Source: Rhodospirillales bacterium 69-11 (lineage in GTDB: Bacteria > Pseudomonadota > Alphaproteobacteria > Acetobacterales > Acetobacteraceae). Taken from it: a DNA stretch of 59,127 bases. This document shows, piece by piece, positions 35,984 through 43,884 of the stretch. Below the pieces are notes generated by a model. The model saw nothing but the letters and a program-made list of their open reading frames with translations. It was not told the DNA's origin and searched no databases. The DNA lies in NCBI GenBank assembly GCA_001898425.1, contig MKTV01000005.1, positions 22,547 through 81,673 on the forward strand, written 5' to 3'. The translations under genes and the position numbers were made by a program. Within the stretch, counting starts at the first letter, position 1. Each line of letters starts with the position of its first letter.

Positions 35984-37774
35984 TCAGGTACGGGCCGCCG
36001 CCAGCCACAGCGTGACCGTGCAGCCGCGCCCCGGACCGTCGCTCCAGATCTGCAGCGTCCCGCCCGAATCTTCGGCGAATGCGCGCGCCATCGCGAGGCC
36101 CAGGCCCGTGCCGCCGGTGCCGGCGCGCGTGGTGAAGAACGCCTCGCCCACCCGCGCCAGCGTCGCGCGGTCCATGCCGATCCCGGTATCCGTCACGGCA
36201 ATCCGCACGTAGCGGCCCGGCTGCAGCCCGTCCGAACCGGTGTCGGCCGCCTGGACCTGGTCGGGCGCGACGGTGATCGTCACGGTGCCGCCCTCCGGCA
36301 TGGCCTGCGTCGCATTCAGCCCGAGATTCAACAGCGTCGCCTGGAACTCGGCATCGTCGCCCTGGACGAGCGCCGGCAGGCCGGTGGGAGCCATCTCGAG
36401 CCGGACCGCGTGCGCGGATCCCAGCGTGCGGCGCATCAGGTCCGTGGCGGCCTCCATGGCCGGCCGCAGCGCGAGCGTCGGGGTCTCGCCTGCCGGCGGG
36501 GGCGCGTCCTGCGCCATGCGCAGCATGCGCTGCGTCAGCCGCTCCGCGCGTTGCGCCGACTCGGCGATCATCTTCAGCACGACGCGCGCGCGTGACAGCT
36601 CGCCCCGGTCGATCGCCTGCTGCGCGAGCTCCGCCCCACCGATCTGCGCCTGGACGGCGTTGCGGAAATCATGGGCGACGCCGGCGACGACGCGGCCCAG
36701 TGTCTCCAGCCGCTGCCCGCGGCGGAACGCGGCCGCCATCTCCGCGCGGCGGTCGGCCTGCTCCGCCGCCTGCAGCAGCGCCATCTCCTCGCGCCGCGCA
36801 TGCGTGCTGACACGCCAGGTCAGCAGCAGCAGCAGCGCCATGGCGGCGACGGTGATCAGCACCATCATCTCGAACCCTTCCCGCCACTCGGACCGGACAT
36901 TGTCCCAGCGCACCGCGTAGCCGATCGAGAGCGGCAGGCCCTCCACCCGCGCCGCGCCGTGCAGGAAGCGCGGATCGGACCACAGCCGCACGGAGGCTGA
37001 GGCCTCCCCGCCGGCGTCATGCCGCGCATCCGCGGCGTTGCGCGGCACGACCTGTCCGGCCGATCCGCGCGGATAGGCTGCGACCGCGCGCCCATCCGTA
37101 CGGGTCAGCGTGATCTCGTCGTCGGGGTTCTCGACCACGTCCCGATAGAAGGTCTCGAAGCTGGCCGCGGTCAGCGTCGCCCACAGCACGCCGCCATCCG
37201 GCTGCCCGGCCGCGAGGCGCGGAAGACTGAGCCGCACCGCCGCCGCGGCATCGGTGGCCGCACCGATCCGCTGGATCGCCGCTGTCGGGCCCGTGGCCGG
37301 GACGCCGGGCTCCTCCGTCGCGCCGGGTGCCCCCGCGACCGGCGGGACGGCGTGCTGGGTGTCGTAGAGCGGGATGCCATCCGGCCCGACGATGCCGACC
37401 GCCTGCGTGCTGATGCCATCCGCCATGCCATGCAGGAACGCCGCGACCGCGCGGCTTCGCGCGATGTCGGGCCAGTCCATCCCGGCGATCCGCTGCTGGA
37501 CCGCCGTGAGCACGGCCTGCTGCGTCGCGAAGGTCCGCGCCGCGTTCTCGCGCAGCATCTGCACGGTCTGCACGATGCGCGCGCGTTCCATGTCCTTCGT
37601 CGCGGTCCAGGATACGAACCCGCTGAGGGCGAGCAGCATCACCGGGATCAGGATCGCGCCGCACCAGAGCGGCCAGAATCGCGTGGCGGCGTGCGTCGGG
37701 CGGTCGGGCGGCGGAGGCGGGCTCAAGGCCGAACCCACGGCGTCGGGGCCGGGTGCATGCTGGCAACAAAGCAT
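35984..37774 (-). CDS. Membrane sensor histidine kinase with periplasmic dCache-like domain
   Basis: 596 residues. A first membrane helix (about 33-55), a long periplasmic region (about 56-300) with the layout of double-Cache sensors of the DctB type, and a second helix (about 305-325) are followed by a coiled coil. The kinase core has phospho-acceptor His368 (VAGVAHDFRNAVQAQ), the N box LLNLGLNATQAMP, DTGIGM and GTGLGLAMA. HDFRN is typical of kinases signalling to NtrC-type or stand-alone receivers. No response regulator gene adjoins, so it is an orphan. Ligand unknown. The start ATG 37774 lacks a good ribosome site. Confidence 0.88.
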   Translation of the reverse strand: MLCCQHAPGPDAVGSALSPPPPPDRPTHAATRFWPLWCGAILIPVMLLALSGFVSWTATKDMERARIVQTVQMLRENAARTFATQQAVLTAVQQRIAGMDWPDIARSRAVAAFLHGMADGISTQAVGIVGPDGIPLYDTQHAVPPVAGAPGATEEPGVPATGPTAAIQRIGAATDAAAAVRLSLPRLAAGQPDGGVLWATLTAASFETFYRDVVENPDDEITLTRTDGRAVAAYPRGSAGQVVPRNAADARHDAGGEASASVRLWSDPRFLHGAARVEGLPLSIGYAVRWDNVRSEWREGFEMMVLITVAAMALLLLLTWRVSTHARREEMALLQAAEQADRRAEMAAAFRRGQRLETLGRVVAGVAHDFRNAVQAQIGGAELAQQAIDRGELSRARVVLKMIAESAQRAERLTQRMLRMAQDAPPPAGETPTLALRPAMEAATDLMRRTLGSAHAVRLEMAPTGLPALVQGDDAEFQATLLNLGLNATQAMPEGGTVTITVAPDQVQAADTGSDGLQPGRYVRIAVTDTGIGMDRATLARVGEAFFTTRAGTGGTGLGLAMARAFAEDSGGTLQIWSDGPGRGCTVTLWLAAART

Positions 37775-37811
37775 GCCGCGCGGCGGGGTGGAAGCTGGGG
37801 GGTAAGTCTGC

Positions 37812-38474
37812 TTAGAGACAGGCGCAGTCTCGGAGTTTCGCGATGGCGCGGCTGGCGGCGGTGGTCACGCAATCCATGAACCGCACGGTCGGACGCAGGC
37901 GCGGCCCCATGCCCGCGAGTGCCGCGCCGCCCAGCACCACGGTGTCCGCGCCGGCTTCGGCCAGCGCCGCGGCGGCGGCGTCGAGCGCGGCGATCAGCCG
38001 GTCGGGATGGCGTGCCACGTCGAGGCCGGTGCCGTCGAGGGCGCGCACCTCGCGGCAGAGCGGTGCGGCGGCATGCGGGCGCAGCCGTTCCTCGAGCAAG
38101 GGCTTCCAGTCGGGTCCGACCGTGAGGACGGCGAAGGGCCGGCCGGCCTCCGCGGCCGCATCGAAGCAGGCCTCGGCCAGGCCGATCACGGGCACCTTGC
38201 CCACCCGGTCCCGCAGCGCCTCGAGGCCGGGGTCGCCGAAACAGCCCAGGATCACCGCATCGGCGCCGGGTTCGGCCCGCTGCCACGCGTCGAGCGCCGC
38301 GTAGGCGCCGATGAGGTAGCTGACGCGGCTCGCGATCACGGGCACGCCGAATTCCGCGGTGACGCCGCGCACGTCGATCGTCTCGCCGCACTGGGTCTGG
38401 ACCTGGGCGACCATCGCCGCGGTCATCGCCGCGGTGGTGTTGGGATTGATCACCAGCAGCCGCCTCGGGGTCAT
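37812..38474 (-). CDS. Asp/Glu/hydantoin racemase family protein, probable allantoin racemase
   Basis: 220 residues with the hydantoin-racemase pattern: LLVINPNTTAAMT at the N-terminus, ADAVILGCFGDPG holding the first catalytic Cys, PVIGLAEA, and GADTVVLGGAALAG where the second catalytic Cys would be expected. That second site reads GGA rather than GCA, so one of the two racemase cysteines may be missing. Family members interconvert hydantoin or allantoin enantiomers (HpxA type). The start overlaps the stop of the PuuE-like gene by ATGA, which favours allantoin as substrate. Last gene of the ureide operon. Confidence 0.75.
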   Translation of the reverse strand: MTPRRLLVINPNTTAAMTAAMVAQVQTQCGETIDVRGVTAEFGVPVIASRVSYLIGAYAALDAWQRAEPGADAVILGCFGDPGLEALRDRVGKVPVIGLAEACFDAAAEAGRPFAVLTVGPDWKPLLEERLRPHAAAPLCREVRALDGTGLDVARHPDRLIAALDAAAAALAEAGADTVVLGGAALAGMGPRLRPTVRFMDCVTTAASRAIAKLRDCACL

Positions 38475-39364
38475 GGCGGGGGAAACCGTGCGATCCAGTG
38501 CCGCGCGATCGCGTCGCGGCGGGCGAACCAGGCCCCGCCGCGGTCGTGCATGTGGCGCAGCACGCGCTCGAGCCCGGCGATGCGGCCGGCACGTCCGATC
38601 ATGCGCAGATGCAGGCCGACCGAGAGCATGCGCGGCGTGTCGGCGCCTTCCTGCCACAGTCGGTCATAGGCGTCGTTCACATATTCGGCGAAATCGGCGG
38701 CGGTGACGAAGCGCTGCTGCCCCTGGTGGAAATGCATGTCGTTGGTATCGAAACTATACGGCAGCACGACGTGGCGCGTGGCCCCGAGCTCGACGAAGAA
38801 GGGCAGGTCGTCGCTGTAGGCGTCGCTGTCGTAGAGGAAGCCGCCGTGTTCGAGCAGCAGCCGCCGCGTGTTGGGCGACGGGGCGGAGCGCGTATGCCAT
38901 CCGACCGGCGCGACGCCGCACGCGTCGCGGATCGCGGCGACGGCGCGGGCGATGGTGGCGCGTTCCTGCGCTTCTTCCATGTTGGCGTGGCGTTCCCAAC
39001 GCCAGCCATGGCAGGCGATCTCGTGCCCGCGCGCGAGCGCGTCGCGTGCGAGCCACGGGGACCGGGCGATCGCGCGGCCGCAGGCATTGAGCGTCGAGGG
39101 CGCGCCGGCCGCGTCGAGCGCCGCCATGATGCGCCAGTAGCCGACGCGCGTGCCGTACTCGAAATGCGTGTCGCGGCAGGGATCGGGCGCGTCGCGTACC
39201 TCGTCGTTGACCTCGTACACGCCCTCGTTGCGTTCGTCGCCGTCGATGATGGACAGCTCCGCGCCTTCCTCGACGTTGACGACGAAGGAGACCGCGACGC
39301 GGGCGCCCCCCGGCCAGCGCGGATCCGGGGGATTGGGGCCGTAGCCGTAGAAATCGCGCATCAT
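38471..39364 (-). CDS. puuE: PuuE-type polysaccharide deacetylase family, probable metal-independent allantoinase
   Basis: 297 residues of the polysaccharide deacetylase fold. The pattern is that of PuuE: FYGYGPNPPDPRWPGGARVAVSFVVNVEEGAE, GHEIACHGWRWE, GWHTRSAPSPNTRRLLLEHGGFLYDSDAYSDDLPF, LPYSFDTNDMHF and MLSVGLHLRMIGRAGR. PuuE opens allantoin to allantoate without a metal. It is coupled to the racemase gene and lies behind an ABC importer, which fits ureide use. The closest alternative is another amide or imide hydrolase of this fold. Its whole 5' region (39365-39488) is the dispersed element copy B, ending at the start codon. Confidence 0.82.
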   Translation of the reverse strand: MMRDFYGYGPNPPDPRWPGGARVAVSFVVNVEEGAELSIIDGDERNEGVYEVNDEVRDAPDPCRDTHFEYGTRVGYWRIMAALDAAGAPSTLNACGRAIARSPWLARDALARGHEIACHGWRWERHANMEEAQERATIARAVAAIRDACGVAPVGWHTRSAPSPNTRRLLLEHGGFLYDSDAYSDDLPFFVELGATRHVVLPYSFDTNDMHFHQGQQRFVTAADFAEYVNDAYDRLWQEGADTPRMLSVGLHLRMIGRAGRIAGLERVLRHMHDRGGAWFARRDAIARHWIARFPPP

Positions 39365-39485
39365 ACCGGCGCGCTCAACGTTCGACTGGCATGCAGATCA
39401 CCTCGGCGGGCGGTATTCTCGTTGGCTTGGGCGTGGCCGCCCCACCAACCCCACGCCGGATAGCGATGAGCAAGGAGGCTCATCG
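39362..39485 (-). repeat. About 120-bp dispersed element, copy B, ending at the puuE start
   Basis: Inverted relative to copy A at 28949-29067 and about 88% alike by eye. It fills the gap between the permease stop (39489) and the PuuE-like gene, and reads, in the gene's direction, from ATGAGCCTCCTTGCTCATCG to GAGCGCGCCGGT-ATG. Confidence 0.88.
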
Positions 39486-39488
39486 GCA

Positions 39489-40280
39489 TCAGACGCCTGC
39501 CATGCGGTCGAGCCCGACCAGTCGCTCGCCCAGGACCAGCACCAGCACGGTGAGGCCGATCATCAGCGTGGACACCGCGGCGATGGTGGGATCGGGGGAC
39601 TCGCCGATGTACTGCAGGAGCTGGATCGGCAGGGTCTTGTGGTAGACGTCGGTGAGGAAGATCGACACCGGGTAGTTGTCGACGGAGCTGATGAAGCCGA
39701 ACAGCCCGCCCGTCAGGAAGGACGGCGCCAGCACCGGCACCATCACCTGCAGCACCGCGCGCGGCCAGGACAGGCCCAGCGTGCGCGCCGCGTCGAGCAG
39801 GGTGAAGTCGAACAGCGACAGCCCGCCCATCAGCGTGCGCATGACGTAGGGCAGCACGACCAGCACATGCGCGAGCAGCAGGGTCGGCAGCGCCGCGTGC
39901 AGGCCGAGGCTGCGGAAATACTGCAGCAGCGCGATCCCGAGGACGAGGCCGGGCAGCATGAGCGGGGAGACGAGGAAGGTGGCGATCGCCTCCCGCCCCG
40001 GGAAGCGTCCGCGCACCACCGCGATCGCGGCGAGCGTTCCGAGAACGAGGGAGACCACCGTGGCGATGGCGGCGACCTCGAGCGAGAGCAGGACGGACGG
40101 CACCAGCCCGTCGAGCTGCGCGATCTGCCGGTACCAGGTGAGGGAGAGCGTGTCGTGCGGCAGCTCGAACACCGGCGAGGGCGAGAGCGAGACCGCGACG
40201 GTGACCGCGAGCGGCGCCAGCAGGAACGTCACGCTGGCGGCGAGCATCAGCCAGGACAATGCGAGGCCGGCGCGCTTCAT
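39489..40280 (-). CDS. ABC transporter permease, PotC-like
   Basis: 263 residues with six predicted membrane helices and the cytoplasmic EAA-type loop (LLDAARTLGLSWPRAVLQVMVPVLAPS). It matches the second permease of spermidine/putrescine-type (PotABCD, Fe3+/2-aminoethylphosphonate) importers. It overlaps the preceding permease gene (ATGA). Substrate inferred from context to be a ureide. Confidence 0.9.
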   Translation of the reverse strand: MKRAGLALSWLMLAASVTFLLAPLAVTVAVSLSPSPVFELPHDTLSLTWYRQIAQLDGLVPSVLLSLEVAAIATVVSLVLGTLAAIAVVRGRFPGREAIATFLVSPLMLPGLVLGIALLQYFRSLGLHAALPTLLLAHVLVVLPYVMRTLMGGLSLFDFTLLDAARTLGLSWPRAVLQVMVPVLAPSFLTGGLFGFISSVDNYPVSIFLTDVYHKTLPIQLLQYIGESPDPTIAAVSTLMIGLTVLVLVLGERLVGLDRMAGV

Positions 40281-41113
40281 CGGCCGCGCCCCGTGAACCG
40301 GCGGGAGAGGGCGGCGCTTGTGATGATGGTTGCGACCGAAAGCACCAGCAGGGTGACGCCGGCGACCGATCCCTTCCCGGGGTCCTGCAGATAGAGGAAC
40401 GAGGTCGCGATCATGGTCGGCAGCGTCTGGTAGGTGTCGCCGATCAGCAGCGTGGGAATGACGTAGGCGGCGATCGACAGCGAGAAGACGAGCGTGATGC
40501 CGGCGATCAGGCCGGGCAGGGTGAGGCGCAGCGTGACGGTGAGGAAGGCGTGCAGCGGCGTGCTGCCCAGGGTCGCGGCGGCGTCGGTCAGGCGCGGGTC
40601 GAGCTGGCGCACGACGGAGAACAGCGGCAGCACCATGAAGGGCAGGAAGATGTTGGTGATGCCGATCAGCAGCCCGGCTTCGGTGAACAGCAGCCGCAGC
40701 GGCGCGTCGGTGAGTCCGACGGCCTGCAGTGCCTGGTTGATCACGCCGTTCCCGCGCAGCAGCACGGTCCAGCCGAACGCCTTGACGATGACGCTGACCG
40801 AGAGCGGCAGCAGCAGCGCCGCGATCAGCGCCGATTGCAGCAGTCCGCGGGTGCGCGCGAGTGCGAAGGCGGCCGGGTAGCCGAGGATGGTGCAGAACAG
40901 CGTGCACAGCACGGCGACGCGCAGTGTGCGTCCGATCACGCTCCAGTTGTACGCGGTGGCGAAGAAGCGCGCGTAGTGCGCGAGGGTCCATCCGCTGCGG
41001 TCATGCAGGCTCTCGGCCAGGAGCACGCCGAGCGGGAGGGCGAAGAGGAGGAGGAAGTAGAGGGTGGCGGGCAGGCTGAGGAGCCCGACGTTGGCGGGGC
41101 GGATGCGTCTCAT
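40277..41113 (-). CDS. ABC transporter permease, PotB-like
   Basis: 278 residues with six membrane helices and the EAA-type loop (LTDAAATLGSTPLHAFLTVTLRLTLPG). First permease of the same importer. The start ATG 41113 is separated from the ATPase stop (41463) by 349 bp that are almost entirely a palindromic repeat array, so an otherwise tight operon has been split by repeat growth. Confidence 0.9.
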   Translation of the reverse strand: MRRIRPANVGLLSLPATLYFLLLFALPLGVLLAESLHDRSGWTLAHYARFFATAYNWSVIGRTLRVAVLCTLFCTILGYPAAFALARTRGLLQSALIAALLLPLSVSVIVKAFGWTVLLRGNGVINQALQAVGLTDAPLRLLFTEAGLLIGITNIFLPFMVLPLFSVVRQLDPRLTDAAATLGSTPLHAFLTVTLRLTLPGLIAGITLVFSLSIAAYVIPTLLIGDTYQTLPTMIATSFLYLQDPGKGSVAGVTLLVLSVATIITSAALSRRFTGRGR

Positions 41114-41126
41114 GGTGATGGCGCGC

Positions 41127-41456
41127 GTGTCATGGCGGGTGGAGGTACCGCGCCACGTGTCATGGCCGGCGACGGCTTCGCCCTTCGTGTCATGGCCGGC
41201 GACGGCTTCGCCCTTCGTGTCATGGCCGGCGACGGCCGGCCATCCACGACTTTCCCCGGCAGCACCATCGAAGTCATGGATGGCCGGCCTGCGCCGGCCA
41301 TGACACGGAGGGCGAAGCCTGCGCCTTCGTCGGCCATGACACGGAGGGCGAGGCCTGCGCCTTCGCCGGGCATGACACGGAGGGCGAGGCCTGCGCCTTC
41401 GCCGGGCATGACACGGAGGGCGAGGCCTGCGCCTTCGCCGGCCATGACACGGAGGA
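41127..41456. repeat. Palindromic dispersed repeat, copy 2, expanded, inside an ABC operon
   Basis: The left side has about three 30-bp units of GTGTCATGGCCGGCGACGGC. The centre has GGCCGGCCATCCACGA facing TCATGGATGGCCGGCC. The right side has about four 36-bp units of GGCCATGACACGGAGGGCGA. Same core as the copies at 8912 and 51549. It fills the gene-free stretch between the ATPase and permease genes. Open frames here are chance products of the multiple-of-3 period. Confidence 0.9.
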
Positions 41457-41462
41457 CGCCGC

Positions 41463-42593
41463 TCATCCCGCCACCTGCGGGAACAGCAGCGTGTCCTCGG
41501 CGCGCCACGACACCAGCAGGTCCGACCCCGGCACCACCCGCTCCCCCGCGTCGTTGGAGGTCTCGATCACCACCCGGTCGCCTTCGCCCGCCACGCCGTG
41601 CACCAGGCAACTGCGCCCCAGGAACGTCCGGTCGGCGACGCGGATCGTGGCCGTGTTCCCGCCCGCCGCCGCACCCGCGCCAGCGCCGCTCTGCGCGGCG
41701 CCAGCCCCGGCGCCGATCGCGACCTTCTCCGGCCGCACCGCCACGACGACCCGCGCGCCACGCACGAACTGGCCGCGCACGCGCACCGGCCCGAGTGCCG
41801 TCACCACCTCCAGCATGGCGCCATCCACCCGCTCCACCACGCCGTGCAGCATCGTCGACAGGCCCACGAAATCCAACACGAACGGCGACGCGGGCCGGTC
41901 GTAGATCGCGCGCGGGCCGTCCAGCTGCTCGATCCGGCCGGCATTCATCACTGCGATCCGGTCGGACAGCGCCAGCGCCTCCTCCTGGTCGTGGGTGACG
42001 AAGATCGCCGTCATGCGCAGCGTGCGCAGCAAGGTGCGCAGCTCCACCTGCATCGTCTCGCGCAGCTTGCGGTCGAGCGCCGACAGCGGTTCGTCCAGCA
42101 GGATCAGCGCCGGGTTCACCGCCAGCGCGCGCGCCATCGCGACGCGCTGCTGCTGCCCGCCGGACAGCTGCGTCACCGGCCGGTCGGCCAGATGCGCGAG
42201 CCGGATCATCTCGAGCCCGCGGGCCACGCGCTGCGACGCCTCCGCCTTCGGCACGCGGCGGGCGCGCAGGCCGAAGCCGATGTTCTCGGCCACCGTCAGA
42301 TGCGGGAACAACGCGTAGTTCTGGAACACCACACCCACGTTGCGCTTGTGCGGCGGCAGGCGGCCGAGCTCGCGGCCGGCGAGCGTGACCCGGCCGGCAT
42401 CCGCGGTGAGCAGCCCGGCCAGGATGCGCAGCAGCGTCGTCTTGCCGCAGCCCGAAGGACCGAGGAGGGAGATGAACTCCCCCTCGGCCACGTCGAGCGA
42501 CAGCGCATCCAGCACCGTCGCGCGGCCGAAGCGCTTGGCCACGCGGTCGATCTGCAGATACGCGCGCTGCGGCGGGACGACGCCGTCCGGCAT
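41463..42593 (-). CDS. ABC transporter ATP-binding protein, PotA-like
   Basis: 376 residues. Walker A GPSGCGKTT, Q loop VVFQNYALFPHLTV, signature LSGGQQQR, Walker B LILLDEPLSALD and the H-loop THDQEEA are intact. A C-terminal TOBE domain (about 260-376) with an Ala/Gly linker follows. It powers the PotB/PotC-like permeases. It starts 1 bp after the stop of the binding-protein gene. Confidence 0.94.
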   Translation of the reverse strand: MPDGVVPPQRAYLQIDRVAKRFGRATVLDALSLDVAEGEFISLLGPSGCGKTTLLRILAGLLTADAGRVTLAGRELGRLPPHKRNVGVVFQNYALFPHLTVAENIGFGLRARRVPKAEASQRVARGLEMIRLAHLADRPVTQLSGGQQQRVAMARALAVNPALILLDEPLSALDRKLRETMQVELRTLLRTLRMTAIFVTHDQEEALALSDRIAVMNAGRIEQLDGPRAIYDRPASPFVLDFVGLSTMLHGVVERVDGAMLEVVTALGPVRVRGQFVRGARVVVAVRPEKVAIGAGAGAAQSGAGAGAAAGGNTATIRVADRTFLGRSCLVHGVAGEGDRVVIETSNDAGERVVPGSDLLVSWRAEDTLLFPQVAG

Positions 42594-42594
42594 G

Positions 42595-43638
42595 TCAGGC
42601 CATCACCTCGTTCCATTTCTGGAGCCAGGCCGCGCGGTTCTTGTTCACGTTCGCCCAGTCCGGGGAGAACGGGTCGCCGGGGTTGATGAAGCCGGCCGGC
42701 AGCATCACCGCGGGATTGGTCGGCAGCACGTAGGATTTCTCGACCAGGATCTTCTGGATCTCGGGCGAGAGGAACGCGTCGATGAAGGCGTCGGCCCCGG
42801 CCTCGTTCGGCGCGCCCTTCACCTTGCAGATGCCGGACGGCATCGCGAACACACCCTCCTTCGGCGCGGCAAGGTCGACCGGCGCCCCGGCGGCGGCGCG
42901 GATCAGCGTGTAGCTGGAGAACTGGCCGGCCATCATCGTGGCCTCGCCGGATTCCAGCAGGTTCTCCGCCTGCGGCTGGTTCGTGTAGACGGTCAGCACG
43001 TTGGGCTTCAGCGCCGCCATGCGCTTGAACCCGGCCTCCATCTGGTACTGCGCCTCGGCATAGGGCTTGCCCGTCTCCATCGCCGCGGCGACCAGCAGCG
43101 TCCACAGCCCCTCGGTGTTCTGCAGCGACGGCAGCACGACCTTGCCCTTCGCCGCCGGCTCCCACAGCGCGGCGTAACTCGGCACCCCGTGCGGCAAAGC
43201 CTTCTTGTTGTAGGCGACGCCGGCCCAGGGCTGCTGGTAGTTGGCCCAGGCGCCGTCGAGATGGACCGCCGCCGGCTTGATCTTGCCGAGGTTCGGCACC
43301 GCGGACGGGGAGAGCTTGGCGAGCAGCCCCTCCTCCCACGCGATCATCATGATCGGGTCGTCCATCAGCACGACGGACATCTTGGGCGCGCCCTTGTCGG
43401 CCCGCAGCTTCTCGAGATTCACCAGCGAGCGGGTGCCGTCGAAGACGACCTTCACGTCGAGCTTCTTCTCGATCACCGGGAAGACGAACTGCTTCATGTA
43501 GCCCGCCATGCCGGCGGCACCGCCCACCACGAGGTCGCGCGGTTCGGCACGCAGGAGGGCAGGGGCGGCAAGGTTGCCAGCGATGGCGGCGAGGCCGGTC
43601 TGGAGCACGCGGCGTCGGGTGGGAGCTGGGTGGCGCAT
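42595..43638 (-). CDS. ABC transporter substrate-binding protein, PotD-like (family 1)
   Basis: 347 residues. A Tat signal (TRRRVLQTGLAAIAG, cleavage near LLRAEP) precedes a two-lobed binding protein of the spermidine/putrescine-Fe3+ group (YMKQFVFPVIEKKLDVKVVFDG, WAGVAYNKKALP, YTNQPQAENLLESGEATMM). First gene of the operon SBP-ATPase-permease-permease-PuuE-racemase. The context suggests allantoin or a related ureide or amide as ligand. Divergent from the GntR-type regulator. Confidence 0.92.
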   Translation of the reverse strand: MRHPAPTRRRVLQTGLAAIAGNLAAPALLRAEPRDLVVGGAAGMAGYMKQFVFPVIEKKLDVKVVFDGTRSLVNLEKLRADKGAPKMSVVLMDDPIMMIAWEEGLLAKLSPSAVPNLGKIKPAAVHLDGAWANYQQPWAGVAYNKKALPHGVPSYAALWEPAAKGKVVLPSLQNTEGLWTLLVAAAMETGKPYAEAQYQMEAGFKRMAALKPNVLTVYTNQPQAENLLESGEATMMAGQFSSYTLIRAAAGAPVDLAAPKEGVFAMPSGICKVKGAPNEAGADAFIDAFLSPEIQKILVEKSYVLPTNPAVMLPAGFINPGDPFSPDWANVNKNRAAWLQKWNEVMA

Positions 43639-43688
43639 GATGTGCGGTCCTGTTGCGGGCGCGGACGCTCCGCGCATGCGCTCTGAAA

Positions 43689-43727
43689 TGCAATCGGCGT
43701 ACCGTATGAGAATCGCATGGGATTGCA
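43689..43727. promoter_or_regulatory. Inverted repeat in the divergent promoter region
   Basis: TGCAATC (43689-43695) and GATTGCA (43721-43727) are perfect 7-bp arms 25 bp apart, in the 246-bp gap between the binding-protein gene and the divergent regulator. Candidate operator for that regulator; nothing else stands out in the gap. Confidence 0.4.
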
Positions 43728-43884
43728 AGCACGTGCGGACAGCTCTCGCAGTCGACCATCCGATCCTGCCAGCTAAGGGTGCCGTAAAATCGGGCAGCCG
43801 CATGGAATGCGCGCTGGCTTGCCCGGTCGCCTTCGCTGTTTCAGTATGGGGACACCGTTTCATCCCGAAGGCGCGCCGGAGCCG

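Noticed and set aside
35807-35984. Genomic island inserted at tRNA-Gln
   Set aside because: No integrase, no clear second attachment site, and neighbouring genes have ordinary composition.
38498-39463. Long open frame opposite the puuE-like gene
   Set aside because: Shadow frame; the minus strand has the recognisable protein.
41127-41456. CRISPR-like regular repeats
   Set aside because: Units abut without unique spacers, are symmetric around a central palindrome, and no cas gene is present.
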